A stretch of DNA of 45,487 nt from NCBI GenBank assembly GCA_964509125.1, contig CAZDVZ010000013.1, positions 1 to 45,487 of the forward strand. The letters are read 5' to 3'. Under the pieces are notes generated by a model. That model saw nothing but the letters and a program-made list of their open reading frames with translations. It ran no database searches and was not told where the DNA came from. Made by a program: the position numbers and the translations under genes. Position 1 is the stretch's first letter, and each line of letters begins with the position of its first letter. Positions 7,763 through 15,284 of the stretch are shown piece by piece. This DNA comes from SIG653 sp964509125 (lineage in GTDB: Bacteria > Bacillota > Clostridia > Oscillospirales > CAG-382).

Positions 7763-8161
7763 ATGGCTTACGAAACGAAACAAAAAAAGACAGTGGAGGA
7801 AATATTCGAATTCCACCAAGGAGAATGCTTTACCGCAGAAAATATCGTTACCCTTTTAAAACAAGGCGGGATTTCTGTCAGCAGCGCAACCGTATACCGT
7901 CATCTTGATTCGTTGGTTAAAAGCGGTAAAGTTGCTAAGATCCCCACTCAATCGGGAATTTTCTTATATCAGTACAACAAATGCAATTCCCGCCCTCACC
8001 AGCATTGTTCTCTAATGTGTATTGAGTGCGGCAAAGTTATCCACATGGATTGCAACGAACTTTCAAAGCTTTCCATCCACGTGAAAGAAAAGCACAATTT
8101 TTCCATCGATCATTTTAAAACCGTTATTTATGGAAAATGCATTGACTGTGAAACGGAATAA
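7763..8161 (+). CDS. Fur-family metal-responsive regulator
   Basis: 132 residues. The N-terminal winged helix ends in the family motif SSATVYRHLDSLVKSG. The dimerisation half carries PHQHCSLMCIECGKV with a C-x2-C pair and a second pair near the end (GKCIDC), the four-Cys structural zinc site of Fur-like proteins. Whether the sensed signal is iron, zinc or peroxide cannot be decided. The frame opens earlier (7688), but that stretch contains the promoter; ATG at 7763 gives the usual N-terminus. The ribosome binding site (TAGGATG) is weak. The GH2 gene begins 42 bases after the stop without a terminator, so the two may be co-transcribed. Confidence 0.88.
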   Translation: MAYETKQKKTVEEIFEFHQGECFTAENIVTLLKQGGISVSSATVYRHLDSLVKSGKVAKIPTQSGIFLYQYNKCNSRPHQHCSLMCIECGKVIHMDCNELSKLSIHVKEKHNFSIDHFKTVIYGKCIDCETE

Positions 8162-8203
8162 TTTCAATACCAAATATTCAAAAATTTAAAGGAGTAAACA
8201 ACT

Positions 8204-9922
8204 ATGAGCATTCCACGCCCGGAATATCCACGTCCTCAATTTAAAAGAGATAACTGGACAAACCTTAACGGAACATGGCAATTTGATTTTGATTTTGGAC
8301 TTACAGGCAGAGAAAAAAAGCTTCATGAAGCAGACACCCTTTCCAAAGAGATAACAGTTCCTTTTTGTCCCGAAAGTGATCTTTCTGGAATCGGATATAA
8401 AGATTTTATTCCCGCATGTTGGTACAAGAAAGAAATAAATATTGAAAAGAAAGAAAATTCCCGTTACATTCTTCACTTTGGAGCGTGTGACTATCACACT
8501 GAAGTTTGGATAAACGGAAAATCCGTGGGCACGCATATCGGAGGATATATCTCTTTTTCATTTGATATAACGGATAAGTTGGAAAACGGAAAAAACATAA
8601 TTACCGTTTGCGCAACAGACGATCTGCGTTCGCAAAACCAACCCGCAGGCAAACAATGTCACAAATTTGGCTCATTCGGTTGTTTTTATACGAGAACCAC
8701 GGGCATTTGGCAGACAGTTTGGCTTGAAGAGGTGCCGAAGTCTTACATTAAAATGATAAAAGCGACTCCGGATATTGATAGAAAACTTCTTCATATTGAA
8801 GCAGAATGTATTGATGCAAACGGCATGGAGATAAAAGCCGAAAGTCAATTTGACGGCATTGATACAGGAGCGGCAATTGGAAAAGTTTGCGGCAGAACAG
8901 CAATTTTTGATCTTCATCTCGCAGAGCTTCACCTTTGGGAAATAGGTAGTCCTCTTCTTTACGATCTTACTCTCACATTGGGAGAGGATAAAGTTGAAAG
9001 CTATTTTGGAATGAGAAGTGTTTGTGCAGTTGACGGAAAGCTATACATCAACGGAAAAGGAACGTATCAAAGACTTGTTCTTGACCAAGGCTTCTACCCC
9101 GACGGCATTTATACAGCGCCATCCGATGAAGAACTTATAGGCGACATTAAACGCTCCATGGAAGTGGGCTTTAACGGTGCAAGGCTTCATGAAAAGATCT
9201 TTGAAGAAAGATTTCTTTACCATTGCGATCGCTTAGGTTACATTGTTTGGGGAGAACACGCGAACTGGGGACTTAACATTGGCAAGCCCGAAGCATGGAA
9301 AGGATTTATCCCCGAATGGACGGAAGAACTACAAAGAGATTATAACCACCCTTCAATTATTGGATGGTGTCCTCTCAATGAAACAGGAAAAAATCCAGAC
9401 CCGGATAATGAAACAGGAAAAAATCAAGACCCGGATTTTGTTAGATATGTCGTAAATTTGACAAGGGCTTTTGACCCATACAGACCCGTTATTGATTGTT
9501 CCGGATGGTATCACGTTGATAACATTTCAGATTTTTGGTGTATGCACGATTACGACCAAAATCCCAAAACCTTTAGAGAACATTTTGCTCCTCTTGAAAA
9601 CGGAGAAAAAGTTGAATGCAGAGTAAGACACGATAAAGGTTACACCACATTTATGAGTGAATATGGCGGAATTCAATGGGCAAACGACAATACAGGCTGG
9701 GGATATGGAAACGCTCCAAAATCCGAAGAGGAGCTTCTTGATAGACTTGAAGGCCTTACAGATGTTCTTCTCCAAAATTCAGCATTTACCGGCTTCTGTT
9801 ATACGCAGCTTACAGACGTTGAACAAGAACAAAACGGGCTTTATACCTATCACAGAAAACTTAAATTCCCCAAAGACAGACTTTACTCCATATTTACCAA
9901 AAAAGCTGTTTGGGAAGACTAA
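8204..9922 (+). CDS. Glycoside hydrolase family 2 protein
   Basis: 572 residues with the GH2 order. A sugar-binding jelly roll comes first (RPQFKRDNWTNLNGTWQFDFD to VWINGKSVGTHIGGYISFSFDIT), then an immunoglobulin-like domain, then a TIM barrel. The acid/base Glu is in GWCPLNE (Glu393), the nucleophile in FMSEYGG (Glu486). Members act on beta-galactosides, beta-glucuronides or related sugars; I cannot tell which. No signal peptide, so it is probably cytoplasmic. AAAGGAG precedes the ATG. Odd point: a 30-bp in-frame tandem duplication makes the NETGKNxDPD loop occur twice, so a second Asn-Glu pair (Glu403) follows the first. Confidence 0.9.
   Translation: MSIPRPEYPRPQFKRDNWTNLNGTWQFDFDFGLTGREKKLHEADTLSKEITVPFCPESDLSGIGYKDFIPACWYKKEINIEKKENSRYILHFGACDYHTEVWINGKSVGTHIGGYISFSFDITDKLENGKNIITVCATDDLRSQNQPAGKQCHKFGSFGCFYTRTTGIWQTVWLEEVPKSYIKMIKATPDIDRKLLHIEAECIDANGMEIKAESQFDGIDTGAAIGKVCGRTAIFDLHLAELHLWEIGSPLLYDLTLTLGEDKVESYFGMRSVCAVDGKLYINGKGTYQRLVLDQGFYPDGIYTAPSDEELIGDIKRSMEVGFNGARLHEKIFEERFLYHCDRLGYIVWGEHANWGLNIGKPEAWKGFIPEWTEELQRDYNHPSIIGWCPLNETGKNPDPDNETGKNQDPDFVRYVVNLTRAFDPYRPVIDCSGWYHVDNISDFWCMHDYDQNPKTFREHFAPLENGEKVECRVRHDKGYTTFMSEYGGIQWANDNTGWGYGNAPKSEEELLDRLEGLTDVLLQNSAFTGFCYTQLTDVEQEQNGLYTYHRKLKFPKDRLYSIFTKKAVWED
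9377..9436 (+). repeat. 30-bp tandem duplication at the GH2 acid/base loop
   Basis: Two adjacent 30-base copies, 9377-9406 and 9407-9436, differ at one base (cca versus caa, Pro to Gln). Each encodes ten residues, NETGKNPDPD then NETGKNQDPD. The near identity suggests a recent event. Confidence 0.95.
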
Positions 9923-9939
9923 AACTTGATTTAGATAAA

Positions 9940-9978
9940 ACAAGGTTCGCCATTTTCGGGCGGACCTCGTTTTTTTGT
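9940..9978 (+). terminator. Terminator of the GH2 gene
   Basis: Stem AGGTTCGCC / GGCGGACCT (one G-U pair) with a short loop, followed by CG and a run of seven T on the plus strand, shortly after the GH2 stop codon. Confidence 0.85.
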
Positions 9979-10011
9979 ATATGGTTTATTTAAAAAAATA
10001 ATTCACGTAAA

Positions 10012-10055
10012 AATGCCGCATAACATTTTTTTAAGATGTCATGTGGCATTTGTTA
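10012..10055 (-). terminator. Terminator of the CofE-like gene
   Basis: Long inverted repeat AAATGCCGCATAACAT / ATGTCATGTGGCATTT with two G-U pairs and a loop of about nine bases. On the minus strand it lies just after the stop of the 10065-11264 gene and is followed by TTTTTA. Confidence 0.7.
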
Positions 10056-10064
10056 TTTATTCTA

Positions 10065-11264
10065 TTATGCTTTTTCAGATGTGTAGTTGTCGAAATAACC
10101 TTGAATCCAAACAATTGGTGTGCCCTTATCGCCGCTCCCGGATGTAAGGTCACAAAGGGAGCCGATAAGATCGGTGAGCTGTCTTGGAGTTGTTCCTTGG
10201 GAAGCCATATTGCCTACAAGGTTATCTTCTTTATTTTTGATGCGTTCGGAAATAGCTGCTTTAAGGGCATCGCCCGAAAGGGTGGCAAAATCATTATCTG
10301 CCAAATATTTAAGTTTAATTTCATTAGGCTGTCCCACGAGGCCTGCTGTATATGCGGGAGCAACAACAGGGTCCGCAAGTTCCCAAATTTTTCCGACAGG
10401 ATCTTTGAAAGCGCCGTCACCGTAAACCATTACTTCAATGTTCTTGCCTGTTGCGTCTTTAATATATTTTTGAATATTATCAACTACCGCCTGACAATCT
10501 TTCGGGAAAAGCTTTACAGATGTTTCTGTTGATTTATTGCTGCCCAAAAGTCCAAAGTCTGCATTGAATCCACTTCCGTCAACGGACTCCGTCAAGATTT
10601 CATCAAGACAATAAACCGTTTCTGCGCCTGCAGCTTTAAGAAGGCGTTTTGTTCTTGCTCTTGTGTGAATATCTGCGCAAAGAACATTTTTGGTATATTT
10701 AAGAATTGAACGGCAATCATTTGCCAAAACAATCTCAACTTCTGCGCCTACAGAAGAAACAAGCTCTTTGTAATACTCGATATAATCAACTCCTGTGAAA
10801 CGATGCTTTTTATAACCAAAAAGTTCCCTGAATTTTGCTTCTGTTAAAACATCTGTCCAAGGATTAACCCCTGCAGCATCAAGAGAATCCAAATCGACCA
10901 AATGATTGCCCACCTCATCGGAAGGATAGCTGAGCATAATATAAACTTTCTTTGCGCCCATTGCAATTCCTTTTAAGCACATTGCAAAGCGGTTACGGCT
11001 CATTATAGGGAAAATAACGGCAAATTCGCCCGTGGGAAATTTTGTCTTTATATCTTTTGCAATTTGTTCCACAGTAGCATAGTTACCCTGAGCTCTGGCA
11101 ACAACCGCTTCTGTTACAGCGACAACATCTTTATCTCTAATCTCAAGATTTTCAGAGGCGGCGGCAGACAATACGCTGTCAGCAACTATTTTTGCTATAT
11201 CATCACCGCTTCTTATTATAGGTGCACGTACACCGCGGGATACTGTACCAATAAGTCTTTCCAT
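10065..11264 (-). CDS. CofE-like protein (F420-0:L-glutamate ligase family)
   Basis: 399 residues. The first half matches the F420_ligase (CofE, COG1478) family: RSGDDIAKIVADSV, then DKDVVAVTEAVVARAQGNYA, the segment that shapes the active site in CofE. The second half (IEVMVYGDGAFKDPVGKIWELADPVVAPAYTAGL) continues in the longer bacterial members of about 400 residues. In archaea and actinobacteria CofE adds glutamate to F420-0. Nothing else here suggests F420 synthesis, and Clostridia are not known F420 makers, so the substrate is probably different; some COG1478 members have been linked to folate. It is divergent from a LysR gene with overlapping promoters, which suggests control by that regulator. 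Confidence 0.75.
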   Translation of the reverse strand: MERLIGTVSRGVRAPIIRSGDDIAKIVADSVLSAAASENLEIRDKDVVAVTEAVVARAQGNYATVEQIAKDIKTKFPTGEFAVIFPIMSRNRFAMCLKGIAMGAKKVYIMLSYPSDEVGNHLVDLDSLDAAGVNPWTDVLTEAKFRELFGYKKHRFTGVDYIEYYKELVSSVGAEVEIVLANDCRSILKYTKNVLCADIHTRARTKRLLKAAGAETVYCLDEILTESVDGSGFNADFGLLGSNKSTETSVKLFPKDCQAVVDNIQKYIKDATGKNIEVMVYGDGAFKDPVGKIWELADPVVAPAYTAGLVGQPNEIKLKYLADNDFATLSGDALKAAISERIKNKEDNLVGNMASQGTTPRQLTDLIGSLCDLTSGSGDKGTPIVWIQGYFDNYTSEKA

Positions 11265-11295
11265 TTCAGTTTCTCCATTTCTGCTTAAAAAAATA

Positions 11296-11325
11296 CTTGA
11301 CTTTCAAGCATTTATATTATATTAT
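11296..11325 (+). promoter_or_regulatory. Promoter and likely LysR box of the LysR gene
   Basis: Plus strand TTGACT (11297-11302), 17-bp spacer, TATTAT (11320-11325). The palindrome CTTGA-CTT-TCAAG at 11296-11308 overlaps the -35 element and has the shape of a LysR binding site, as expected for autorepression combined with control of the divergent gene. Confidence 0.65.
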
Positions 11326-11344
11326 ATTTTAGTAAATTAGTCAA
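11316..11344 (-). promoter_or_regulatory. Promoter of the CofE-like gene
   Basis: Minus strand TTGACT (11344-11339), 17-bp spacer, TATAAT (11321-11316). Its -10 element overlaps that of the divergent lysR promoter by two bases. Confidence 0.8.
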
Positions 11345-11379
11345 ATTACAAAACTTAATGATGTTTATAAGGGTTGTTT

Positions 11380-12276
11380 ATGGATATAAAACTTGATCAA
11401 TATAAGGCTTTCAGCGCAGTAGCAAAATGCGCCAGTTTTTCCATAGCTGCAAGCGAGCTGTACATGACGCAAAGCGCTATCAGCCAACAAATTAAATCAC
11501 TTGAAGACTCCTTGGGCGTAACGCTTTTTATAAGAGGAAGAAACGGAGCTACATTAACTCCTCAAGGCAAGCTTCTTTTGGGATATGTAGAAAAAGCACT
11601 TGAGCTTTTTACATCTGCTGAAAATCATCTGGCGAAGCTTTCAGAACTTGAATCAGGTTCTCTTATAATTGCCGCCGGAGATACCATATCAAAGCATTAC
11701 CTACTCCCCGCTCTGGAAAAATTCAACACCATATACCCAAAGGTTAAATTAAAAATCATAAACCGTGTAACTTCGGAAGCTATTGACCTTTTACGTACGG
11801 GGAAAGCCGATATTGCAGTTATTAATCTTCCATTTGAAGAAGACGTACAAAAACACGGAAAGTTGAATATAAAAAAAGCATTTACTCTTCACGACATTTT
11901 TGTTTCCGGAAACAAGTTTGACTATTTAAAAAACACAATTCTCACTCCTAAAGAAATTTCTGATCTTCCCCTTATAATGCTTGAAGAAAAATCAAATTCC
12001 AGACTTTACGTTGATAATTTTTTCTCTCAATTAGACATAAAGCTACAACCCGAAATTGAGCTTGGAAGCCATGACCTTTTATTGGAATTCGCTTCATCCA
12101 ATTTGGGTGTTTCTTGTGTAATTAAAGAATTTGCCAAGATTCCCATTGACAGTGGAAAAATTTTTGAAATTCAAACAACGTCACCTATACCTCCAAGGAG
12201 CATAGGGGTTTGCACACTCGAAGAAGTTACGACAAGTGCAGCAACAGACAAATTTCTTGAGCTTTTAGGGATATAA
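11380..12276 (+). CDS. LysR-family transcriptional regulator
   Basis: 298 residues. The N-terminal winged helix-turn-helix is textbook: FSAVAKCASFSIAASELYMTQSAISQQI, then SLEDSLGVTLFIR and LTPQGKLLL, followed by a periplasmic-binding-protein-like effector domain (LIIAAGDTISKHYLLPAL and so on). AAGGG lies six bases before the ATG at 11380; a TTG two codons earlier would touch that site, so I reject it. The gene is divergent from the CofE-like gene and convergent with topB. Effector unknown; by the usual LysR arrangement the target is the divergent gene. Confidence 0.92.
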   Translation: MDIKLDQYKAFSAVAKCASFSIAASELYMTQSAISQQIKSLEDSLGVTLFIRGRNGATLTPQGKLLLGYVEKALELFTSAENHLAKLSELESGSLIIAAGDTISKHYLLPALEKFNTIYPKVKLKIINRVTSEAIDLLRTGKADIAVINLPFEEDVQKHGKLNIKKAFTLHDIFVSGNKFDYLKNTILTPKEISDLPLIMLEEKSNSRLYVDNFFSQLDIKLQPEIELGSHDLLLEFASSNLGVSCVIKEFAKIPIDSGKIFEIQTTSPIPPRSIGVCTLEEVTTSAATDKFLELLGI

Positions 12277-12317
12277 AAAACCTCTTCGGACATTTATCAT
12301 CCGAAGAGATTTTTTTG
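12276..12317. terminator. Bidirectional terminator between lysR and topB
   Basis: Stem CTCTTCGG (12282-12289) / CCGAAGAG (12301-12308), with A6 on the left and T7 on the right. The right arm codes for the last residues of topB, whose TGA stop lies in the loop. Confidence 0.85.
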
Positions 12318-14402
12318 TTTTTCACCACTATCATTAAAATCAAATTCAACTTTTCCATCTTTTAGTTTTAAAACCGCATCAAATGGTTTTCCATTTTTGG
12401 ATATAAACCCATTTAATTTTTCAGTGCTCCCATTTTCCAAAAGAGAAGCAAGGTCAGAAAGTGTTATTATCCTTCCGCAAAGTCTGAAAGGTACAGACAG
12501 TTTGCATCCTTCCTTATACCCTTCACAGTAATATCCAAATTTACCTCGCTTTATATTTTTTCCACAAGTTGGACAAATGCCGCAAATATCACCATAAATT
12601 CCAAAATTTGCTTTCTCACCCTTGCCAAAAACAGCGGCGATTTCTTCTTTAGCCAATTTTACACTTTGTGAAATTTCCATTTCGCCCCTATACACTTTCT
12701 TAAGAGCTTGTCCTAACTGTGATGTTTTATACTTGTCCATTTCAATTCCCAGAAGTTCAAGCGATTCTACAAGAAACTCACCGCCCGGAAGAATTGTATA
12801 AACATCTTTTTTTAATTGGATATATCCGCTCGTTATGGCGTTATTAATTATGCCCGTTCGTGTTGCCTCTGTACCAAGCTCAAGGCCCTCGAAAATAGCC
12901 CTATATTCTTCTTCATCACTCTTTTCCGAAGCATTGCTTTTTTCGTCTCTAAAAGGGTTTTTAAGATAGTTGTTCAATGTTTCTATAGTATAATGCTTTG
13001 GCGGAGTTGTTTCTTTCTCTGTAGGCTTAAAGCAAATATTTACATTTTCCCCTTTTTCAAGAGGGGGCAATACTTTATCTTTACCGGAATAGTCATCAAA
13101 TTTTGTCCATCCTGCTTGTGTTATTACCATTCCTTTAAGAACAAATTCTTCGTAGTCGCCTACTTTTATCTTGATTTCTGTTTTCTGTGCCGTGCACTCC
13201 TCAGAGCAAAAAACAGCGACAAATCGGCGAAAAACCGCCTTATAGACTATCATTTCTTTTTCGCTAAGATGCTCCTTAGAAGGAATTTTATACGTTGGCG
13301 TAAGTGCGGAGTGAGACTCTATTTTAGAATCGTCAAATATATTTTTGCCTTCTTTGAACTCAACAGGATATCCTAAATTTTTAACATTTAAAAGGATTTT
13401 TTTGATTTTATCTTTTTCTGTTGTGGCAAGATACTCTGAATTTGTTCTTGGATATGTAATATAGCCCGATTCATAAAGCTTTTGCAAAATTGCAAGACTT
13501 TCCTCCATGGGCATTTTATATTTTTTTCCAAGATAATTTTGAAGTTTAGACAAAGAATACAACTTTCCAGGATGAATTTTGTCATTTTTGCGTTTGACAT
13601 CCGTAACGACCGCACCTGCATCATTGTATTTTTGAGCAAGCTGCTCTGATAACTTATATTCTTCTTTTTTAAATTTTGTTTTGCTTACAAGCTCAACTTC
13701 AGTATCTTTAGTTTTTTCCTTGCTTGAAATTACAAAGTATTTATCCTTAACAAAATTTCTTATTGCCATATCCCTGTCGTATATAGCCTTTACCACAGGA
13801 ACTATGACACGTCCAACTCGGAGAAGCGTCCCCGTCTTCAAAGTTGCAAATCGTGTTAAATTAACGCCGTATAACCAATCTATATACGTTCTTGCAAATC
13901 CTTCATTGGCGAGATTGTCATAATCTTTTTCATCCCGCAAAGAGTCGAGAGAAGCACCTATTGTTTCGGGAGTTTGATCGGGCATCCACAAACGCATAAA
14001 TTTTTTGTTTTTTCCGGCAAGAGCTTTTTCCACACAGATTCGAATGATTATTTCGCCTTCCCTGTCTGCGTCTCCCGCGTTCACAATACAAGTTACATCT
14101 TCCCTATTACTTAACATTTTTATTAATGCAAACTGTTTCGAAACACCTTCATCTGCATTTCCACCTTTTCCCTTAAGCACAAAATGAAAATCCGAAGGGA
14201 AACATGGAATTGTATCCATCGTCCATTTGCCCACAGGAGTTTTGGTGTAATATTCAATATCTGCAAGGGAAAACAAATGGCCGAATGCCCATGTAACAAT
14301 ATATGTTTCGTTTTCATAGTATCCGCTTCGCTTTGTCATATTCCCTATAGCAGATGCAATATTTCTGCCAAGACTTGGTTTTTCGGCTATAATTAAAATC
14401 AT
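12297..14402 (-). CDS. topB: DNA topoisomerase III (type IA)
   Basis: 701 residues. The Toprim domain opens with MILIIAEKPSLGRNIASAIG and holds NAGDADREGEI, the acidic metal site. The cleavage domain has the catalytic tyrosine in YITYPRTNS (Tyr317). Near the C-terminus a four-Cys zinc ribbon (CPTCGK to YYCEGYKEGCKLSV) is followed by a short second region. It relaxes or decatenates DNA through a 5'-phosphotyrosine link. Because of the Zn ribbon and length it fits the TopB group common in Clostridia, including copies on mobile elements, but no mobile-element genes flank it. AAAGGTG precedes the ATG. Confidence 0.93.
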   Translation of the reverse strand: MILIIAEKPSLGRNIASAIGNMTKRSGYYENETYIVTWAFGHLFSLADIEYYTKTPVGKWTMDTIPCFPSDFHFVLKGKGGNADEGVSKQFALIKMLSNREDVTCIVNAGDADREGEIIIRICVEKALAGKNKKFMRLWMPDQTPETIGASLDSLRDEKDYDNLANEGFARTYIDWLYGVNLTRFATLKTGTLLRVGRVIVPVVKAIYDRDMAIRNFVKDKYFVISSKEKTKDTEVELVSKTKFKKEEYKLSEQLAQKYNDAGAVVTDVKRKNDKIHPGKLYSLSKLQNYLGKKYKMPMEESLAILQKLYESGYITYPRTNSEYLATTEKDKIKKILLNVKNLGYPVEFKEGKNIFDDSKIESHSALTPTYKIPSKEHLSEKEMIVYKAVFRRFVAVFCSEECTAQKTEIKIKVGDYEEFVLKGMVITQAGWTKFDDYSGKDKVLPPLEKGENVNICFKPTEKETTPPKHYTIETLNNYLKNPFRDEKSNASEKSDEEEYRAIFEGLELGTEATRTGIINNAITSGYIQLKKDVYTILPGGEFLVESLELLGIEMDKYKTSQLGQALKKVYRGEMEISQSVKLAKEEIAAVFGKGEKANFGIYGDICGICPTCGKNIKRGKFGYYCEGYKEGCKLSVPFRLCGRIITLSDLASLLENGSTEKLNGFISKNGKPFDAVLKLKDGKVEFDFNDSGEKQKNLFG

Positions 14403-14416
14403 AATACACCTTTTAA

Positions 14417-14451
14417 CAGACGAAAACGGCGTAAATCGCCGTTTTCGTCTG
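14417..14451 (-). terminator. Terminator after the D-aminopeptidase gene
   Basis: A perfect 15-bp stem, CAGACGAAAACGGCG (14417-14431) against CGCCGTTTTCGTCTG (14437-14451), with a five-base loop, just after the dppA-like stop on the minus strand. The T-tract after it is weak, so some read-through into topB is possible. Confidence 0.7.
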
Positions 14452-14461
14452 TATTTTCAAA

Positions 14462-15262
14462 TTAAAGAGTAAACATAAAGAATTTCAAAACTTCCATATA
14501 ATCTTTTGCAACAAATAAGTTTGTCGTTTCATCTATTGCTTTAACGCCGGGATAAAAAGAAGCTCTGTATGCTTTCAAATGTTCCTTATGCTGAACTGTT
14601 ACCTCAAATGTTTCCGGAAGTTTTATTAAGCATTTGGAAACATCTTTGCTTAATGCTTCTTTCATTTTTTCTTTGATCAAATCACAAGCTACTTGAGGTT
14701 GCAACGACATGGAAGCACCGCCCATACCCTCGGAAACAGCAACGGTTGTTATTTCCGGTACAAGCTTTTTTGCACTTTCACAAAGCTGTTTATCGCCTGA
14801 TAAAAAAACTGTTGGCACTCCCAAATATGCGGCTGTATAGGCATTCATTACAAACTCACTTGTGACGATACCGTTTATTGTTACTTTGGCAACGGAACGA
14901 TTCATTGTGTGTGCAAGAGGGTTACCGTTTGTACTTGCAGCACTGTGATATCCCGTAAAACCCGCCGCGTTAAATGTTCCGTCTATGCCTGCCATCATGC
15001 TAAATGGATGCTTTGACCAATCACGAATAATCTTAACTTGGGAAGGAAGCATATCGGGATAGATATTTCTTGCAGAATCATGGGCGTCTTTAACCACCAC
15101 ATCGCTATACCCCGATTCGATTGCGCCTTCACAAGCAGACCGAACCTCGTTTGACATTTGCTTCAAAAAATACGATGAATATTCGTTATCAGTATTTGTT
15201 TCCTGCCAATTGGCAATTCCACAAGTGCCCTCAATGTCAGAACTTAAAAAGAATTTTTTCAA
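14462..15262 (-). CDS. D-aminopeptidase, M55 family (DppA-like)
   Basis: 266 residues. The start MKKFFLSSDIEGTCGI is the M55 signature, with Asp9 and Glu11 as expected zinc ligands. KDAHDSARN and TGYHSAAST supply the conserved histidines. DppA of Bacillus subtilis is a decameric zinc D-aminopeptidase that acts on D-Ala-D-Ala and similar peptides, so a role in cell-wall peptide turnover is likely. The start is a TTG at 15262, supported by GGAGGT about eight bases upstream. It begins 22 bases after the large lipoprotein amidase gene with no terminator between, so the two are probably one operon. Confidence 0.9.
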   Translation of the reverse strand: MKKFFLSSDIEGTCGIANWQETNTDNEYSSYFLKQMSNEVRSACEGAIESGYSDVVVKDAHDSARNIYPDMLPSQVKIIRDWSKHPFSMMAGIDGTFNAAGFTGYHSAASTNGNPLAHTMNRSVAKVTINGIVTSEFVMNAYTAAYLGVPTVFLSGDKQLCESAKKLVPEITTVAVSEGMGGASMSLQPQVACDLIKEKMKEALSKDVSKCLIKLPETFEVTVQHKEHLKAYRASFYPGVKAIDETTNLFVAKDYMEVLKFFMFTL

Positions 15263-15284
15263 TTTTTAGGACCTCCAGAATTTA

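Noticed and set aside
12816..13376. Long plus-strand frame of 186 codons
   Set aside because: Lies wholly within topB on the other strand, with odd composition and no family motif.
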